Assembly (NCBI GenBank): GCA_014381415.1
Contig: JACNLQ010000033.1
Coordinates: 1-35,834 of the forward strand
Reading direction: 5' to 3'
DNA: 35,834 nt
Source: Fidelibacterota bacterium
GTDB taxonomy: Bacteria > Fidelibacterota > Marinisomatia > SCGC-AAA003-L08 > D37C17
Shown: positions 17,679 to 26,340 of the stretch, piece by piece
Position numbering within the stretch: position 1 is the first letter of the stretch
Layout: the number at the start of each line of letters is the position of its first letter
The notes under the pieces: generated by a model
Seen by the model: only the letters and a program-made list of their open reading frames with translations
What the model was told of the DNA's origin: nothing
Databases searched by the model: none
Position numbers and translations under genes: made by a program

Positions 17679-20600
17679 TTATTTCAATAGCATGAGCTTT
17701 TGAGTTTGGACAAATTGCTGTCCATTTCCAGATGCAAAGTCATCAATGACAATAGTTAGAAAATAAAGTCCACTGGAATGGCTATCAGCATTCCAATTAA
17801 CAACATGGTATCCCGCTGAATATACACCATTAGCAAGCTCTGCAACTTCACGTCCATTAATATCAATCACTTTTGCCATTACTACTGCATCATTTTCTAT
17901 GCCAAAAGTAATATTGGTTACAGGATTAAATGGATTTGGATATGCGGAAACCAACAGCACTTCGTCTGGCATTTCTCTTGCCGCAAGCTGACCAAGAGTA
18001 AATATTTCATTACTTTTCCAAGCTGGGACTACATCCATAATCTGGTAAACTTTTCCAGTGGTATTCTGCTGTACTTTAAATGTGAGCATGCTACCCATAT
18101 TACTGTAACCCTCAGTCTCAAAAGCTCCATCATATCCCATGGCTGGAATATCAGTAAAAGTACCTTTCCATTGGCGAGCACCTACCAGAGTTTTTCCATT
18201 GTAGGTGAGAATCCAATCTCCATTTGAAACAGGCATTCCATCCAGAATAATGTCTTCTATAAAATAGAATGCTTGTTGTGTAGATTGGTAAATATCATTG
18301 TTATCTGGAGCTGTTAATCCAACATCTTCATCATATTTTATTCTACTCATAGTACTCACATCAAAGGAAAAAGAGATATTTTCAGTGGTAATCATCCAAT
18401 ATCCATTTCCTCCACTTAGCGCAGATAAACTTCCCTGCCATGGAGGTTGATTATTAGCTGCCACACCTTCTCCAATAATACCACTTACAAAGCCTTCAAT
18501 ATCATCTGGTAAACTGGAACTTATACCTACAGACCCTTCAACGGGGAAAGAAATTAAATTTGCGCCACTATGAAGAGAATATTGAATAGCAGGATCAGTG
18601 GGATTCCCATCCTCAATACATAATGAACCCGCCTCACTCACAATTACCCAGTATCCAGATAATGAACTAATATTATTTAAACTACCCATCCATTCTACCC
18701 CATTATAGTTGGCGGCCACACCTTCCCCAATAACACCAGTGGCATTACCTTCAATTGAAGACATTACATGGGTTATAGATACATCATCAGGAAGCCCATA
18801 AAAACTTATCAGGTTGGCACCGGAATGTAAATCCAGACAGTAGTCAATCGTTGTGCTTTCTTCAGGGCAGTCTGCAGTATCACACACAAATGTGCCATCC
18901 CAACATTCAATTTCTCCAGGACCACCGCATACACCACATTCATCAATTTCAGCAGTACCAAAACATTCACCAGCGCAGTCCATATCGGCATTACCACCTT
19001 CACAAACACCGCAGTCATCTAACTCTGCGGTTGAACCACATACATCATCACAGCCATCGGTTGGAAGCTCATCATAAACACCACAGCCACAGCCCTGATC
19101 ATAGTCGGTTCCACCCCATACACCAAAACAGTCTTCTACACAGTCATTAGAGCTGTCATCATCACAAGTGCCACACTCATCTTCAGTAGCGGTTGAACCA
19201 CATACATCATCACAGCCATCGGTTGGAAGCTCATCATAAACTCCACAGCCACAGCCCTGATCATAATCGGTTCCACCCCATACACCAAAACAGTCTTCTA
19301 AACAATCATTAGAGCTGTCATCATCACAGGTGCCACACATATCTTCTACATTTGGACCATTTGGAACGCCAGCACAGTCATCACAGTCATCACCAGAGTT
19401 ATTACCAGCTACACATCCACAATCACTTTCCCATGAATCGCCATTTGGTACTCCTTCACAATCAGAGCAGGTGGAGTTATCACCACCACATACATCGCAA
19501 TCATCATTTTCTAAAGTTGACCCACATTCATTATCACAACCAGATGGCCCAGGCTCAAAACATCCACAGCCTAAATCAACAGCATTGTCATTGGATGGAT
19601 CAGCATCACAGACACCGCAATTATCTTCATACGCAGATCCACCCCATTCACCGGCACAATCCTGCACACAGTCATTTGAGTAGTCATTGTCACAGGTACC
19701 GCAGTTATCTACAATATTATCTCCATTTGGAACACCTGCACAATCATCACAATCATCACCAGAATTATCAGCAGCTACACAGCCGCAATCACTTTCCCAA
19801 CTATCGCCATTGGGTACACCGGCACAGTCCGCGCAGGATGAATTATCACCACCGCAAACACCACAGTCATCATTTTCTAAGGTTGAACCACAAACATTAT
19901 CACAACCAGATGGTCCAGGTTCAAAACATCCACAGCCTAAATCATCAGAACCATCACCTCCGCATACTCCACAGGCATCTAATTCTGCAGATCCACCGCA
20001 ATCACCAGCACAATCGTAAAAGTTATCAGCACAATCTGGATATTCATCACTACAATCTAATACCAATTCAGAACCACCAGCATAGTAAATGAATGGGATA
20101 GCATTACCAGTTGCATCAGATACAACAATCCCTGATAACCCTGTTGCTGATCCATCTAAATTAACTTGTGTAAGTGTACCGCATCCTGGTCCAAAAGTTG
20201 CACCAGTTAATGAAAATCCGATAACCATTGAACCACCTGTACTCACCATAAATCCAGCATCACCTGCATCTCCACCGGAAGCACTACTAGCAGTGGCTCC
20301 ATCTACATTAAACTGGAAACCACCTATTTCTTCTGACGACTGATAATATACTGAGCCGTCTTCTCCTAAAAACAAGTTTAAATCTGGTAGATCACAGCCA
20401 TCTGTAATATCTCTGCCACCATCTATACATTCTTGAGATTCTGATCCTGGATTCCCAAGACCATCACCATCAGTATCTTCACACATAGTTGCCCATATAG
20501 ATGAACCGCCGCAGACATCGGCACAGTCTAATTCATTACCATCACAGTCACAATCCCCGTCCGGAATACCAAATTCTCCAGGAGATCCACAACCACAATC

Positions 20601-22997
20601 CTGCTGTACTCCGTCACCACCACAGACACCGCATTCATCAATTACAGCACTGCCGCCGCATTCACCGGCGCAGTCAAATTCGTTTGCTGCACAATCTGGA
20701 TATTCATCACTACAATCTAATACCAATTCAGAACCACCAGCATAGTAAATGAATGGGATAGCATTACCAGTTGCATCAGATACAACAATCCCTGATAACC
20801 CTGTTGCTGATCCATCTAAATTAACTTGTGTAAGTGTACCGCATCCTGGTCCAAAAGTTGCACCAGTTAATGAAAATCCGATAACCATTGAACCACCTGT
20901 ACTCACCATAAATCCAGCATCACCTGCATCTCCACCGGAAGCACTACTAGCAGTGGCTCCATCTACATTAAACTGGAAACCACCTATTTCTTCTGACGAC
21001 TGATAATATACTGAGCCGTCTTCTCCTAAAAACAAGTTTAAATCTGGTAGATCACAGCCATCTGTAATATCTCTGCCACCATCTATACATTCTTGAGATT
21101 CTGATCCTGGATTCCCAAGACCATCACCATCAGTATCTTCACACATAGTTGCCCATACAGAAGATCCTCCACATACTCCAGCACAGTCTTCCACATTTTC
21201 GTCACAGTCACATGCACCCTGTGGAATACCATTTCCTCCGCATACTCCACATTCATCTAATTCTAAAGTGGAACCGCATACATTATCACAACCAGATGGC
21301 CCAGGTTCAAAACATCCACAGCCTAAATCATCAGAACCATCACCTCCGCATACACCACAGGCATCATTCTCTAAGGTTGACCCACAAACATTATCACAAC
21401 CAGATGGTCCAGGTTCAAAACATCCACAGCCTAAATCATCAGAACCATCACCTCCGCATACACCACAGGCATCATTCTCTAAGGTTGACCCACAAACATT
21501 ATCACAACCAGATGGGCCAGGTTCAAAACAACCGCATCCCAAATCATCAGAGCCATCACCACCACATACACCACAGGCATCATTCTCTAAAGTAGAGCCG
21601 CATACATTATCACAACCACTGGGACCTGCTTCCCCGCAGCCACAACCTAAATCTACATTATTATTACAATCGCAAGCCCAAGGCGGAATACCATCCCCTC
21701 CACATATTCCGCATTCATCAATTTCTGCTGAGCCACCACATTCTCCAGCACAATCTAATTCTAAACAACTACCATCCTCAATAGTAGCATCCGGATTATA
21801 GTTACAGGCCGTATCATTCATGCAGCCTTCAATATCACTACCCCCACAATTTCCACATGATTCTGGGCATAGTTCACCAATAGGTGTTCCTCCCCATAAA
21901 AAATCACAACCCCAGGTAGTTACAGCATACCCACAGGTAAAGGGTGCTACAGAGGCATCATCATCAAAACAGGGATATTCACAGGTACCATCATCAATAG
22001 TTGCGTCTGGGTTATAATTTGCTGCTTCGGAATCCATACAGCCATACACATCAGCTGCTGGACAGGCATCACAAGTGACAGGACATAATTCACTTATAGG
22101 TACACCACCCCATAAAAAATCGCATCCCCAATTGGCATATCCCATTGCACAATCAAATGGTGCCAATGCAGCGTCATTGTCAACACATTCTTCAATAATT
22201 GAGCCAATATTAAAAATGATTGGATTCATTACATCTCCCAGAATATCATTAATGACAAATTCATAGGTTTCTACAATATCTAATATTGCATCTGCTGATG
22301 CATCATAATATTTGTATGAAATAAGATCACCTTCAGCATTACTACGCAATTGAACTTCAAATACAGGGGTTCCCTCATAGGGACCAAAGGGGGGGAATAA
22401 CAAGAGCCCGACACCGCGAACATTTCCATCTTCATCAAAGGCAGCAAATATGTCCCCATCATCACCCATTTGCTCACCACTCTCGCTTAGTATTATTCCA
22501 CCTGAAATTGTTGCTGTAAATTCATAGCATCCGGGACAGTCTACCCAATCAGGGGCATTTGTTTCAATTTCTTGAATATTAAAAGTAATAGGATTAATTA
22601 CATCGCCTAAAATATCATTAATGACAAATTCATAGGTTTCTGCAATGTCTAAAACTGCATCTGCAGATGCATCATAATATTTGAAGGATAAGAGGTCACC
22701 TCCAGCATTACTACGCAATTGTACTTCAAAAACAGGTGTTCCTGCATAGGGTCCAAAAGGCGGAAACAACATAAGACCAAGCCCCCTGACATCACCGGCA
22801 TCATCAAAGGCCGCAAACATATCTCCCTCATCCCCCATCTGCTCACCATTCTCACTTAGTATTATACCACCAGAAATTGTTGCTGTAAATTCATATCCGC
22901 CAGGATTATCCACCCAATCTGGTGGACTAGCATTTAGATATTGTGTTGAAATTATTATAAGTACTACTGGTAAGATACTTCGGCTTAAAAACTTCAT
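17679..22997 (-). CDS. Giant cysteine-rich repeat protein with type IX-like sorting tail
   Basis: The product is about 1772 residues from ATG at 22997 (a TTG at 23006 would add three); GGAGGAG lies upstream. A signal peptide ends near LNA-SPPDW. Two copies of an about 120-residue module follow (about 28-147 and 151-268, numbered from the TTG; DWVDxPGxYEFTATISGGIIL). The region 274-1388 has roughly 130 cysteines: two ShKT-like segments, GCMDxxAxNYNPDAT motifs, four tandem 36-residue repeats (about 453-596), two identical cohesin-like modules (about 652-765, 872-985), and dispersed DCAGxCGGSA / CGVCGGDG units. Two LHSGANLISF modules (about 1390-1458, 1476-1543) precede a sorting domain from about 1688 (YPNPFNPVTNITFGI). 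This suggests export through a type IX-like system and disulfide-rich display on the surface. Adhesin or scaffold is inferred; there is no enzyme motif. Confidence 0.9.
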   Translation of the reverse strand: MKFLSRSILPVVLIIISTQYLNASPPDWVDNPGGYEFTATISGGIILSENGEQMGDEGDMFAAFDDAGDVRGLGLMLFPPFGPYAGTPVFEVQLRSNAGGDLLSFKYYDASADAVLDIAETYEFVINDILGDVINPITFNIQEIETNAPDWVDCPGCYEFTATISGGIILSESGEQMGDDGDIFAAFDEDGNVRGVGLLLFPPFGPYEGTPVFEVQLRSNAEGDLISYKYYDASADAILDIVETYEFVINDILGDVMNPIIFNIGSIIEECVDNDAALAPFDCAMGYANWGCDFLWGGVPISELCPVTCDACPAADVYGCMDSEAANYNPDATIDDGTCEYPCFDDDASVAPFTCGYAVTTWGCDFLWGGTPIGELCPESCGNCGGSDIEGCMNDTACNYNPDATIEDGSCLELDCAGECGGSAEIDECGICGGDGIPPWACDCNNNVDLGCGCGEAGPSGCDNVCGSTLENDACGVCGGDGSDDLGCGCFEPGPSGCDNVCGSTLENDACGVCGGDGSDDLGCGCFEPGPSGCDNVCGSTLENDACGVCGGDGSDDLGCGCFEPGPSGCDNVCGSTLELDECGVCGGNGIPQGACDCDENVEDCAGVCGGSSVWATMCEDTDGDGLGNPGSESQECIDGGRDITDGCDLPDLNLFLGEDGSVYYQSSEEIGGFQFNVDGATASSASGGDAGDAGFMVSTGGSMVIGFSLTGATFGPGCGTLTQVNLDGSATGLSGIVVSDATGNAIPFIYYAGGSELVLDCSDEYPDCAANEFDCAGECGGSAVIDECGVCGGDGVQQDCGCGSPGEFGIPDGDCDCDGNELDCADVCGGSSIWATMCEDTDGDGLGNPGSESQECIDGGRDITDGCDLPDLNLFLGEDGSVYYQSSEEIGGFQFNVDGATASSASGGDAGDAGFMVSTGGSMVIGFSLTGATFGPGCGTLTQVNLDGSATGLSGIVVSDATGNAIPFIYYAGGSELVLDCSDEYPDCADNFYDCAGDCGGSAELDACGVCGGDGSDDLGCGCFEPGPSGCDNVCGSTLENDDCGVCGGDNSSCADCAGVPNGDSWESDCGCVAADNSGDDCDDCAGVPNGDNIVDNCGTCDNDYSNDCVQDCAGEWGGSAYEDNCGVCDADPSNDNAVDLGCGCFEPGPSGCDNECGSTLENDDCDVCGGDNSTCSDCEGVPNGDSWESDCGCVAGNNSGDDCDDCAGVPNGPNVEDMCGTCDDDSSNDCLEDCFGVWGGTDYDQGCGCGVYDELPTDGCDDVCGSTATEDECGTCDDDSSNDCVEDCFGVWGGTDYDQGCGCGVYDELPTDGCDDVCGSTAELDDCGVCEGGNADMDCAGECFGTAEIDECGVCGGPGEIECWDGTFVCDTADCPEESTTIDYCLDLHSGANLISFYGLPDDVSITHVMSSIEGNATGVIGEGVAANYNGVEWMGSLNNISSLSGYWVIVSEAGSLCIEDGNPTDPAIQYSLHSGANLISFPVEGSVGISSSLPDDIEGFVSGIIGEGVAANNQPPWQGSLSALSGGNGYWMITTENISFSFDVSTMSRIKYDEDVGLTAPDNNDIYQSTQQAFYFIEDIILDGMPVSNGDWILTYNGKTLVGARQWKGTFTDIPAMGYDGAFETEGYSNMGSMLTFKVQQNTTGKVYQIMDVVPAWKSNEIFTLGQLAAREMPDEVLLVSAYPNPFNPVTNITFGIENDAVVMAKVIDINGREVAELANGVYSAGYHVVNWNADSHSSGLYFLTIVIDDFASGNGQQFVQTQKLMLLK
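19014..19337 (-). repeat. Two tandem 162-bp coding repeats
   Basis: Two nearly identical 54-residue units inside the giant gene carry CFGVWGGTDYDQGCGCG and YDELPTDGCDDVCGS. The DNA match is visible, for example, from 19039 and again from 19201. Confidence 0.85.
20029..20497 (-). repeat. Perfect 469-bp direct repeat, copy A
   Basis: The sequence is identical, base for base as far as I can read, to 20689-21157 at an offset of 660 bp. It encodes the EDTDGDGLGNPGSE linker and a cohesin-like module (EIGGFQFNVDG, MVIGFSLTG). Flanks diverge immediately at both ends. Confidence 0.92.
20689..21157 (-). repeat. Perfect 469-bp direct repeat, copy B
   Basis: Partner of 20029-20497. Absence of even synonymous differences implies a recent duplication, ongoing gene conversion or strong recombination. 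An assembly collapse or expansion across it is possible. Confidence 0.92.
21219..21650 (-). repeat. Four tandem 108-bp coding repeats
   Basis: Units are 36 residues each, LGCGCFEPGPSGCDNV...GVCGGDGSDD, with landmarks at 21293, 21401, 21509 and 21617, exactly 108 bp apart. Inner copies are nearly identical in DNA; the outer ones have diverged. A further dispersed copy lies near 19860-19960. Confidence 0.9.
22203..22925 (-). repeat. Duplicated 120-residue N-terminal module
   Basis: Two in-frame copies (22566-22925 and 22203-22556) encode YEFTATISGGIILSE, then FPPFGPY, VFEVQLRSNA and TYEFVINDILGDV. They are highly similar but not identical, so older than the 469-bp repeat. Confidence 0.85.
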
Positions 22998-23054
22998 TAA
23001 AATCAATTCTCCTCCATCAGTTAATTAATTATCATCCCTCCTAGGATGCACCTA

Positions 23055-23072
23055 ATAGCAGTTAACAGCTAT
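23055..23072. promoter_or_regulatory. Near-palindrome in leader of the giant gene
   Basis: ATAGCAGTTAACAGCTAT is symmetric except for one A/A pair. It lies about 58 bp before the ATG at 22997. It is operator-like, but there is no known match. Confidence 0.3.
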
Positions 23073-23141
23073 CACGCTAGTAGTGAATTTATTACATCTA
23101 CAGCACCATGAACAACGATTTTTCCCGTTACATCTCTCCCA

Positions 23142-23157
23142 TGTGATACAAATCACA
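23142..23157. promoter_or_regulatory. CRP-type operator in the divergent spacer before gltA
   Basis: TGTGATACAAATCACA matches the classical CRP core TGTGAT-N4-ATCACA at all 12 conserved positions. It sits about 132 bp before the gltA ATG and about 145 bp before the start of the giant gene, so either or both could be targets. The Crp-family protein at 34346-35032 has the matching recognition-helix residues. Confidence 0.6.
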
Positions 23158-23288
23158 ATTTTAAGATAAGGATGTAAATAAAAATAACATATTTGTGAGC
23201 AAATTCCAATTGTGAGGACTTCATTTTTCTGTTTAAATTTTCTATCCAAATTAATAACTACAAACACCAAATTAGGTCATAAATATTT

Positions 23289-24560
23289 ATGGAAAAAGCG
23301 CAGCTCACATTGGATGGTAAAACTATCGATTTACCCATCGTCAAAGGTACCGAGGATGAAAAAGCCGTCGATGTAACACAACTAAGGTCTGAAACAAACT
23401 TTATAACCTATGATCCTTCCTACGGAAATACCGGCTCTTGTTCCAGCGAAATCACTTACATCAACGGAGAGAAAGGAATATTGAGATATCGAGGGTATCC
23501 AATAGAACAATTAGCTGATAATTCAAGTTTTGTTGAAATTATCTATTTACTACTTTACGGGGAATTGCCTAATAAAACAGAATTGGCATCATTTAATAAG
23601 CAAATAACATACCATTCCCTAATTCATGAGGATATGAAGCGATTTTTTGATGGTTACCCTATGAATGCTCATCCAATGGGAGTACTGGCATCAACTGTTG
23701 CCGCTCTTTCTACATTTTACCCTGCACGGGTGGATGGAGATATTGAACTAAATATAATTAGACTTCTGGCTAAAGTAAAAACTCTAGCTGCATTTGCTTA
23801 TAAAAAATCCATAGGACAGCCGCTGATTTATCCGAAAAATGAACTGGGATTTGAAGAAAACTTTCTTCACATGATGTTTGCAGTACCAGCAGAGGAATAT
23901 ACAGTTGACCCTACAATGGCTGAGGCACTGAGATTACTTCTAATACTTCATGCAGATCATGAACAGAATTGTTCCACATCCACTGTACGGATGGTAGGAA
24001 GTAGCCATGCCAATTTATTTATTTCCATTGCTGCTGGAATTGGTGCTCTGTGGGGTGCATTGCATGGCGGAGCAAACCAGCGTGTAATTGAAATGCTGAA
24101 AATGATTCATGCAGATGGGGACAACTTTGAAAAATATGTTGATATGGCAAAAGATAAAAAATCCAATTTTAAAATGATGGGTTTTGGTCACAGGGTCTAT
24201 AAAAATTTCGATCCGCGAGCTAAAATATTAAAAAAATCTGCCGATAAACTATTATCAAAAATGGGGATTAATGATCCACTGCTAAAAATTGCAATTGAAT
24301 TAGAACAAGTGGCATTAAAAGATGAATTTTTTATTTCCCGGAAACTCTACCCAAATGTTGATTTTTACTCGGGTATTATATATAGGGCTCTTGGAATTCC
24401 AACCAAAATGTTTACGGTGATGTTTGCTTTGGGAAGACTGCCTGGCTGGATAGCACAATGGAAAGAAATGCGAGGTGCTGAAAAACCTCGAATTTACAGA
24501 CCAAGACAAATTTATACCGGTGTTGCAAAACGGGAATTTATTCCCATGGCAAAACGATAA
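23289..24560 (+). CDS. gltA: Citrate synthase (type II-like)
   Basis: This 423-residue enzyme condenses acetyl-CoA and oxaloacetate to citrate, the entry step of the TCA cycle. The N-terminal beta region (MEKAQLTLDGKTIDLPIVKG) is that of the hexameric-type enzymes. The catalytic set is visible: His near 260 in LHGGANQ, His near 299 in GFGHRVYKNFDPRA, and Asp near 357 in VDFYSG. Other family motifs are GILRYRGYPIEQLA and GWIAQWKEM. It is the first gene of a three-gene plus-strand run with malate dehydrogenase (39 bp downstream). Only a weak ribosome site is seen. The CRP-type palindrome upstream suggests carbon- or nucleotide-linked control, which is an inference. Confidence 0.97.
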   Translation: MEKAQLTLDGKTIDLPIVKGTEDEKAVDVTQLRSETNFITYDPSYGNTGSCSSEITYINGEKGILRYRGYPIEQLADNSSFVEIIYLLLYGELPNKTELASFNKQITYHSLIHEDMKRFFDGYPMNAHPMGVLASTVAALSTFYPARVDGDIELNIIRLLAKVKTLAAFAYKKSIGQPLIYPKNELGFEENFLHMMFAVPAEEYTVDPTMAEALRLLLILHADHEQNCSTSTVRMVGSSHANLFISIAAGIGALWGALHGGANQRVIEMLKMIHADGDNFEKYVDMAKDKKSNFKMMGFGHRVYKNFDPRAKILKKSADKLLSKMGINDPLLKIAIELEQVALKDEFFISRKLYPNVDFYSGIIYRALGIPTKMFTVMFALGRLPGWIAQWKEMRGAEKPRIYRPRQIYTGVAKREFIPMAKR

Positions 24561-24599
24561 ATCTCTCCTACTCAATAATTTAATAAAGGAAATACTAAT

Positions 24600-25535
24600 A
24601 TGGCACGAAAGAAAATAGCCCTAATTGGCGGCGGGCAGATTGGTGGCAATCTCGCTCTTTTAGCTACTCAAAAAGAATTAGGTGACATAGTCATTTATGA
24701 CATCCCTCAAGCTGAGGGTATGACCAAAGGCAAATCACTGGATATCATGCAGTTACGTCCTCACGATGGTTATGATGCTAATTTAGAAGGGAGTAGTGAC
24801 CCTGCTTCCCTTACAGATGCAGATGTGGTTATTATTACAGCAGGCATTCCCAGAAAACCTGGGATGGACCGAGAAGATTTATTAGAAATAAATATTAAAA
24901 TAATTACTGATGTTGCCAATAATGTGAAAAAATATGCACCCAATGCTTTTGTTATAGTTGTGTCTAACCCATTAGATGCCATTGTGTATTCATTTTACAA
25001 AGTATCAGGATTTTCAAAAAATAAAGTTATCGGTATGGCAGGTGCTTTGGATAGTGGGCGATTTCGGGCGTTTCTTGCAATGGAAACTGGCTACTCTGCC
25101 CAGGATGTAAATTGCATGGTTCTTGGGGGACATGGAGATACAATGGTTCCCATCACCCGCTTGGCAACAATTGGCGGAATTCCAGCAGAAGAACTCATAC
25201 CTAAAGACAGGCTGGATGCCATTGTAGAGCGGGTACGCTTTGCTGGCGGTGAATTGGTGAAGCTCTTTGGAAATGGTTCTGCATATTACGCCCCTGCAGC
25301 TTCCGCGATTGAAATGGCTGAAGCCTACCTGAAAGATAAAAAAAGGGTAATCCCCTCTGCTGCTCTCTGTGAAGGTGAATTTGGCGTTGACGGATATTTT
25401 ATTGGGGTTCCCACCGTCATTGGTGCAGGTGGTATTGAAAATATTTTGGAATTCAAGCTCTTACCCGAAGAGCAGGAGATGCTGAACAATACACTGATAG
25501 CTGTTAAAAAAACTGTTGCTGAAACCAAGCTGTAA
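24600..25535 (+). CDS. mdh: Malate dehydrogenase (LDH-like type)
   Basis: This 311-residue NAD-dependent enzyme interconverts malate and oxaloacetate, feeding the citrate synthase encoded just before it. The Rossmann motif is IALIGGGQIGGN at the N-terminus. The substrate loop is GIPRKPGMDR (near 80-90), VSNPLDA follows, and the proton relay includes ALDSGRFR and the catalytic His in GGHGDTMVP (near 175). Length and motifs fit the LDH-like MDH group found in FCB bacteria. AAAGGA precedes the ATG by about eight bases. The adjacency to gltA makes a two-step TCA cassette. Confidence 0.97.
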   Translation: MARKKIALIGGGQIGGNLALLATQKELGDIVIYDIPQAEGMTKGKSLDIMQLRPHDGYDANLEGSSDPASLTDADVVIITAGIPRKPGMDREDLLEINIKIITDVANNVKKYAPNAFVIVVSNPLDAIVYSFYKVSGFSKNKVIGMAGALDSGRFRAFLAMETGYSAQDVNCMVLGGHGDTMVPITRLATIGGIPAEELIPKDRLDAIVERVRFAGGELVKLFGNGSAYYAPAASAIEMAEAYLKDKKRVIPSAALCEGEFGVDGYFIGVPTVIGAGGIENILEFKLLPEEQEMLNNTLIAVKKTVAETKL

Positions 25536-25550
25536 ATTTCTCAAAATATA

Positions 25551-26339
25551 GTGACACAGACTGAAATGCTCAATTTTGCTATTGACACGGCAAAGGGAGC
25601 TGGCTCCATTCTCATGGAGCATTTTGGTCATATTTCCTCCTACAAGCATAAATCTACACCTATTGATTTACTCACCATTGCCGATATCCAATCGGAAGAG
25701 TTTATAATAAATGAAATCAAAACAACCTTTCCTGATCATCATATTATTGCTGAGGAAAGTGCTATCATTGATAATAAATCGGATTATCGCTGGGTTATTG
25801 ATCCCTTAGATGGTACCACTAATTTTGTACACAACCTCCCCATTTTTGCAGTGTCAATTGGATTGCAATATAAAGAAGAAACAATTGTAGCAGTAGTGTA
25901 TAACCCTGCGGCTGATAAATGTTTTTGGGCAGAGAAAAATGGGGGTGCCTTTTTAAATGGAATAGCCATCCAAACTACTTTAACTAATACTTTAAGTAGC
26001 AGCCTATTAGTTACTGGATTTCCATATAGTCATGATGACAGATGGAATAAAGGATTTGATCTTTTTAAAGCATTGTATGGCAAGACTCAGGGAGTACGAA
26101 GGCTGGGTGCTGCAGCACTAGATTTCTGCTTTGTAGCTATGGGGCGTTTTGAGGGGTTCTGGGAGTTTGGACTCCAGCCATGGGATGTCTGTGCTGGTGC
26201 TCTCATTGTACAAGAAGCAGGGGGTAAAGTATCCGATTGGGATAGTTCCCCTATGCCCTTTTCAGGGAATCGTGTTCTTGCCACTAATAGCCATATTCAT
26301 AAGGAATTACTGGAATTATTAAGTGAGGATTTGATTTAG
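25551..26339 (+). CDS. Inositol monophosphatase family protein (SuhB-like)
   Basis: This 262-residue Mg-dependent phosphatase-fold protein has the three family motifs: EESA near residue 67, DPLDGTTNF near 85, and WDVCAGALIVQEAGG near 217. Family members dephosphorylate inositol phosphates, 3'-phosphoadenosine phosphates or related sugars; the exact substrate cannot be assigned. The longest frame starts with GTG at 25551, 15 bp after mdh; the ATG at 25566 (MLNFAIDTAKGAGSILMEHFG) aligns better with typical family starts and is a real alternative. Neither has a good ribosome site. The stop is one base from the stop of the convergent uvrC. Confidence 0.93.
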   Translation: MTQTEMLNFAIDTAKGAGSILMEHFGHISSYKHKSTPIDLLTIADIQSEEFIINEIKTTFPDHHIIAEESAIIDNKSDYRWVIDPLDGTTNFVHNLPIFAVSIGLQYKEETIVAVVYNPAADKCFWAEKNGGAFLNGIAIQTTLTNTLSSSLLVTGFPYSHDDRWNKGFDLFKALYGKTQGVRRLGAAALDFCFVAMGRFEGFWEFGLQPWDVCAGALIVQEAGGKVSDWDSSPMPFSGNRVLATNSHIHKELLELLSEDLI

Positions 26340-26340
26340 C

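Noticed and set aside
19352-20092. Long plus-strand open frame over the giant gene (His/Gln-rich product)
   Set aside because: It is antisense to a well-supported coding region; the low-complexity His/Asn/Gln product arises from repeated Cys/Asp/Gly codons read backwards. No ribosome site or family resemblance.
21219-21650. Possible CRISPR array because of the regular repeats
   Set aside because: Repeats are 108 bp, contiguous, without unique spacers, and encode an in-frame protein repeat.
21268-21801. Plus-strand open frame with Pro/Ser/Gln repeats
   Set aside because: It mirrors the 108-bp repeats of the minus-strand gene; periodic stop-free antisense frames are expected in such arrays.
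23052-23270. 72-aa minus-strand frame in the gltA spacer
   Set aside because: Its sequence is biased and unlike any family; it overlaps the operator-like palindromes and lacks a ribosome site.
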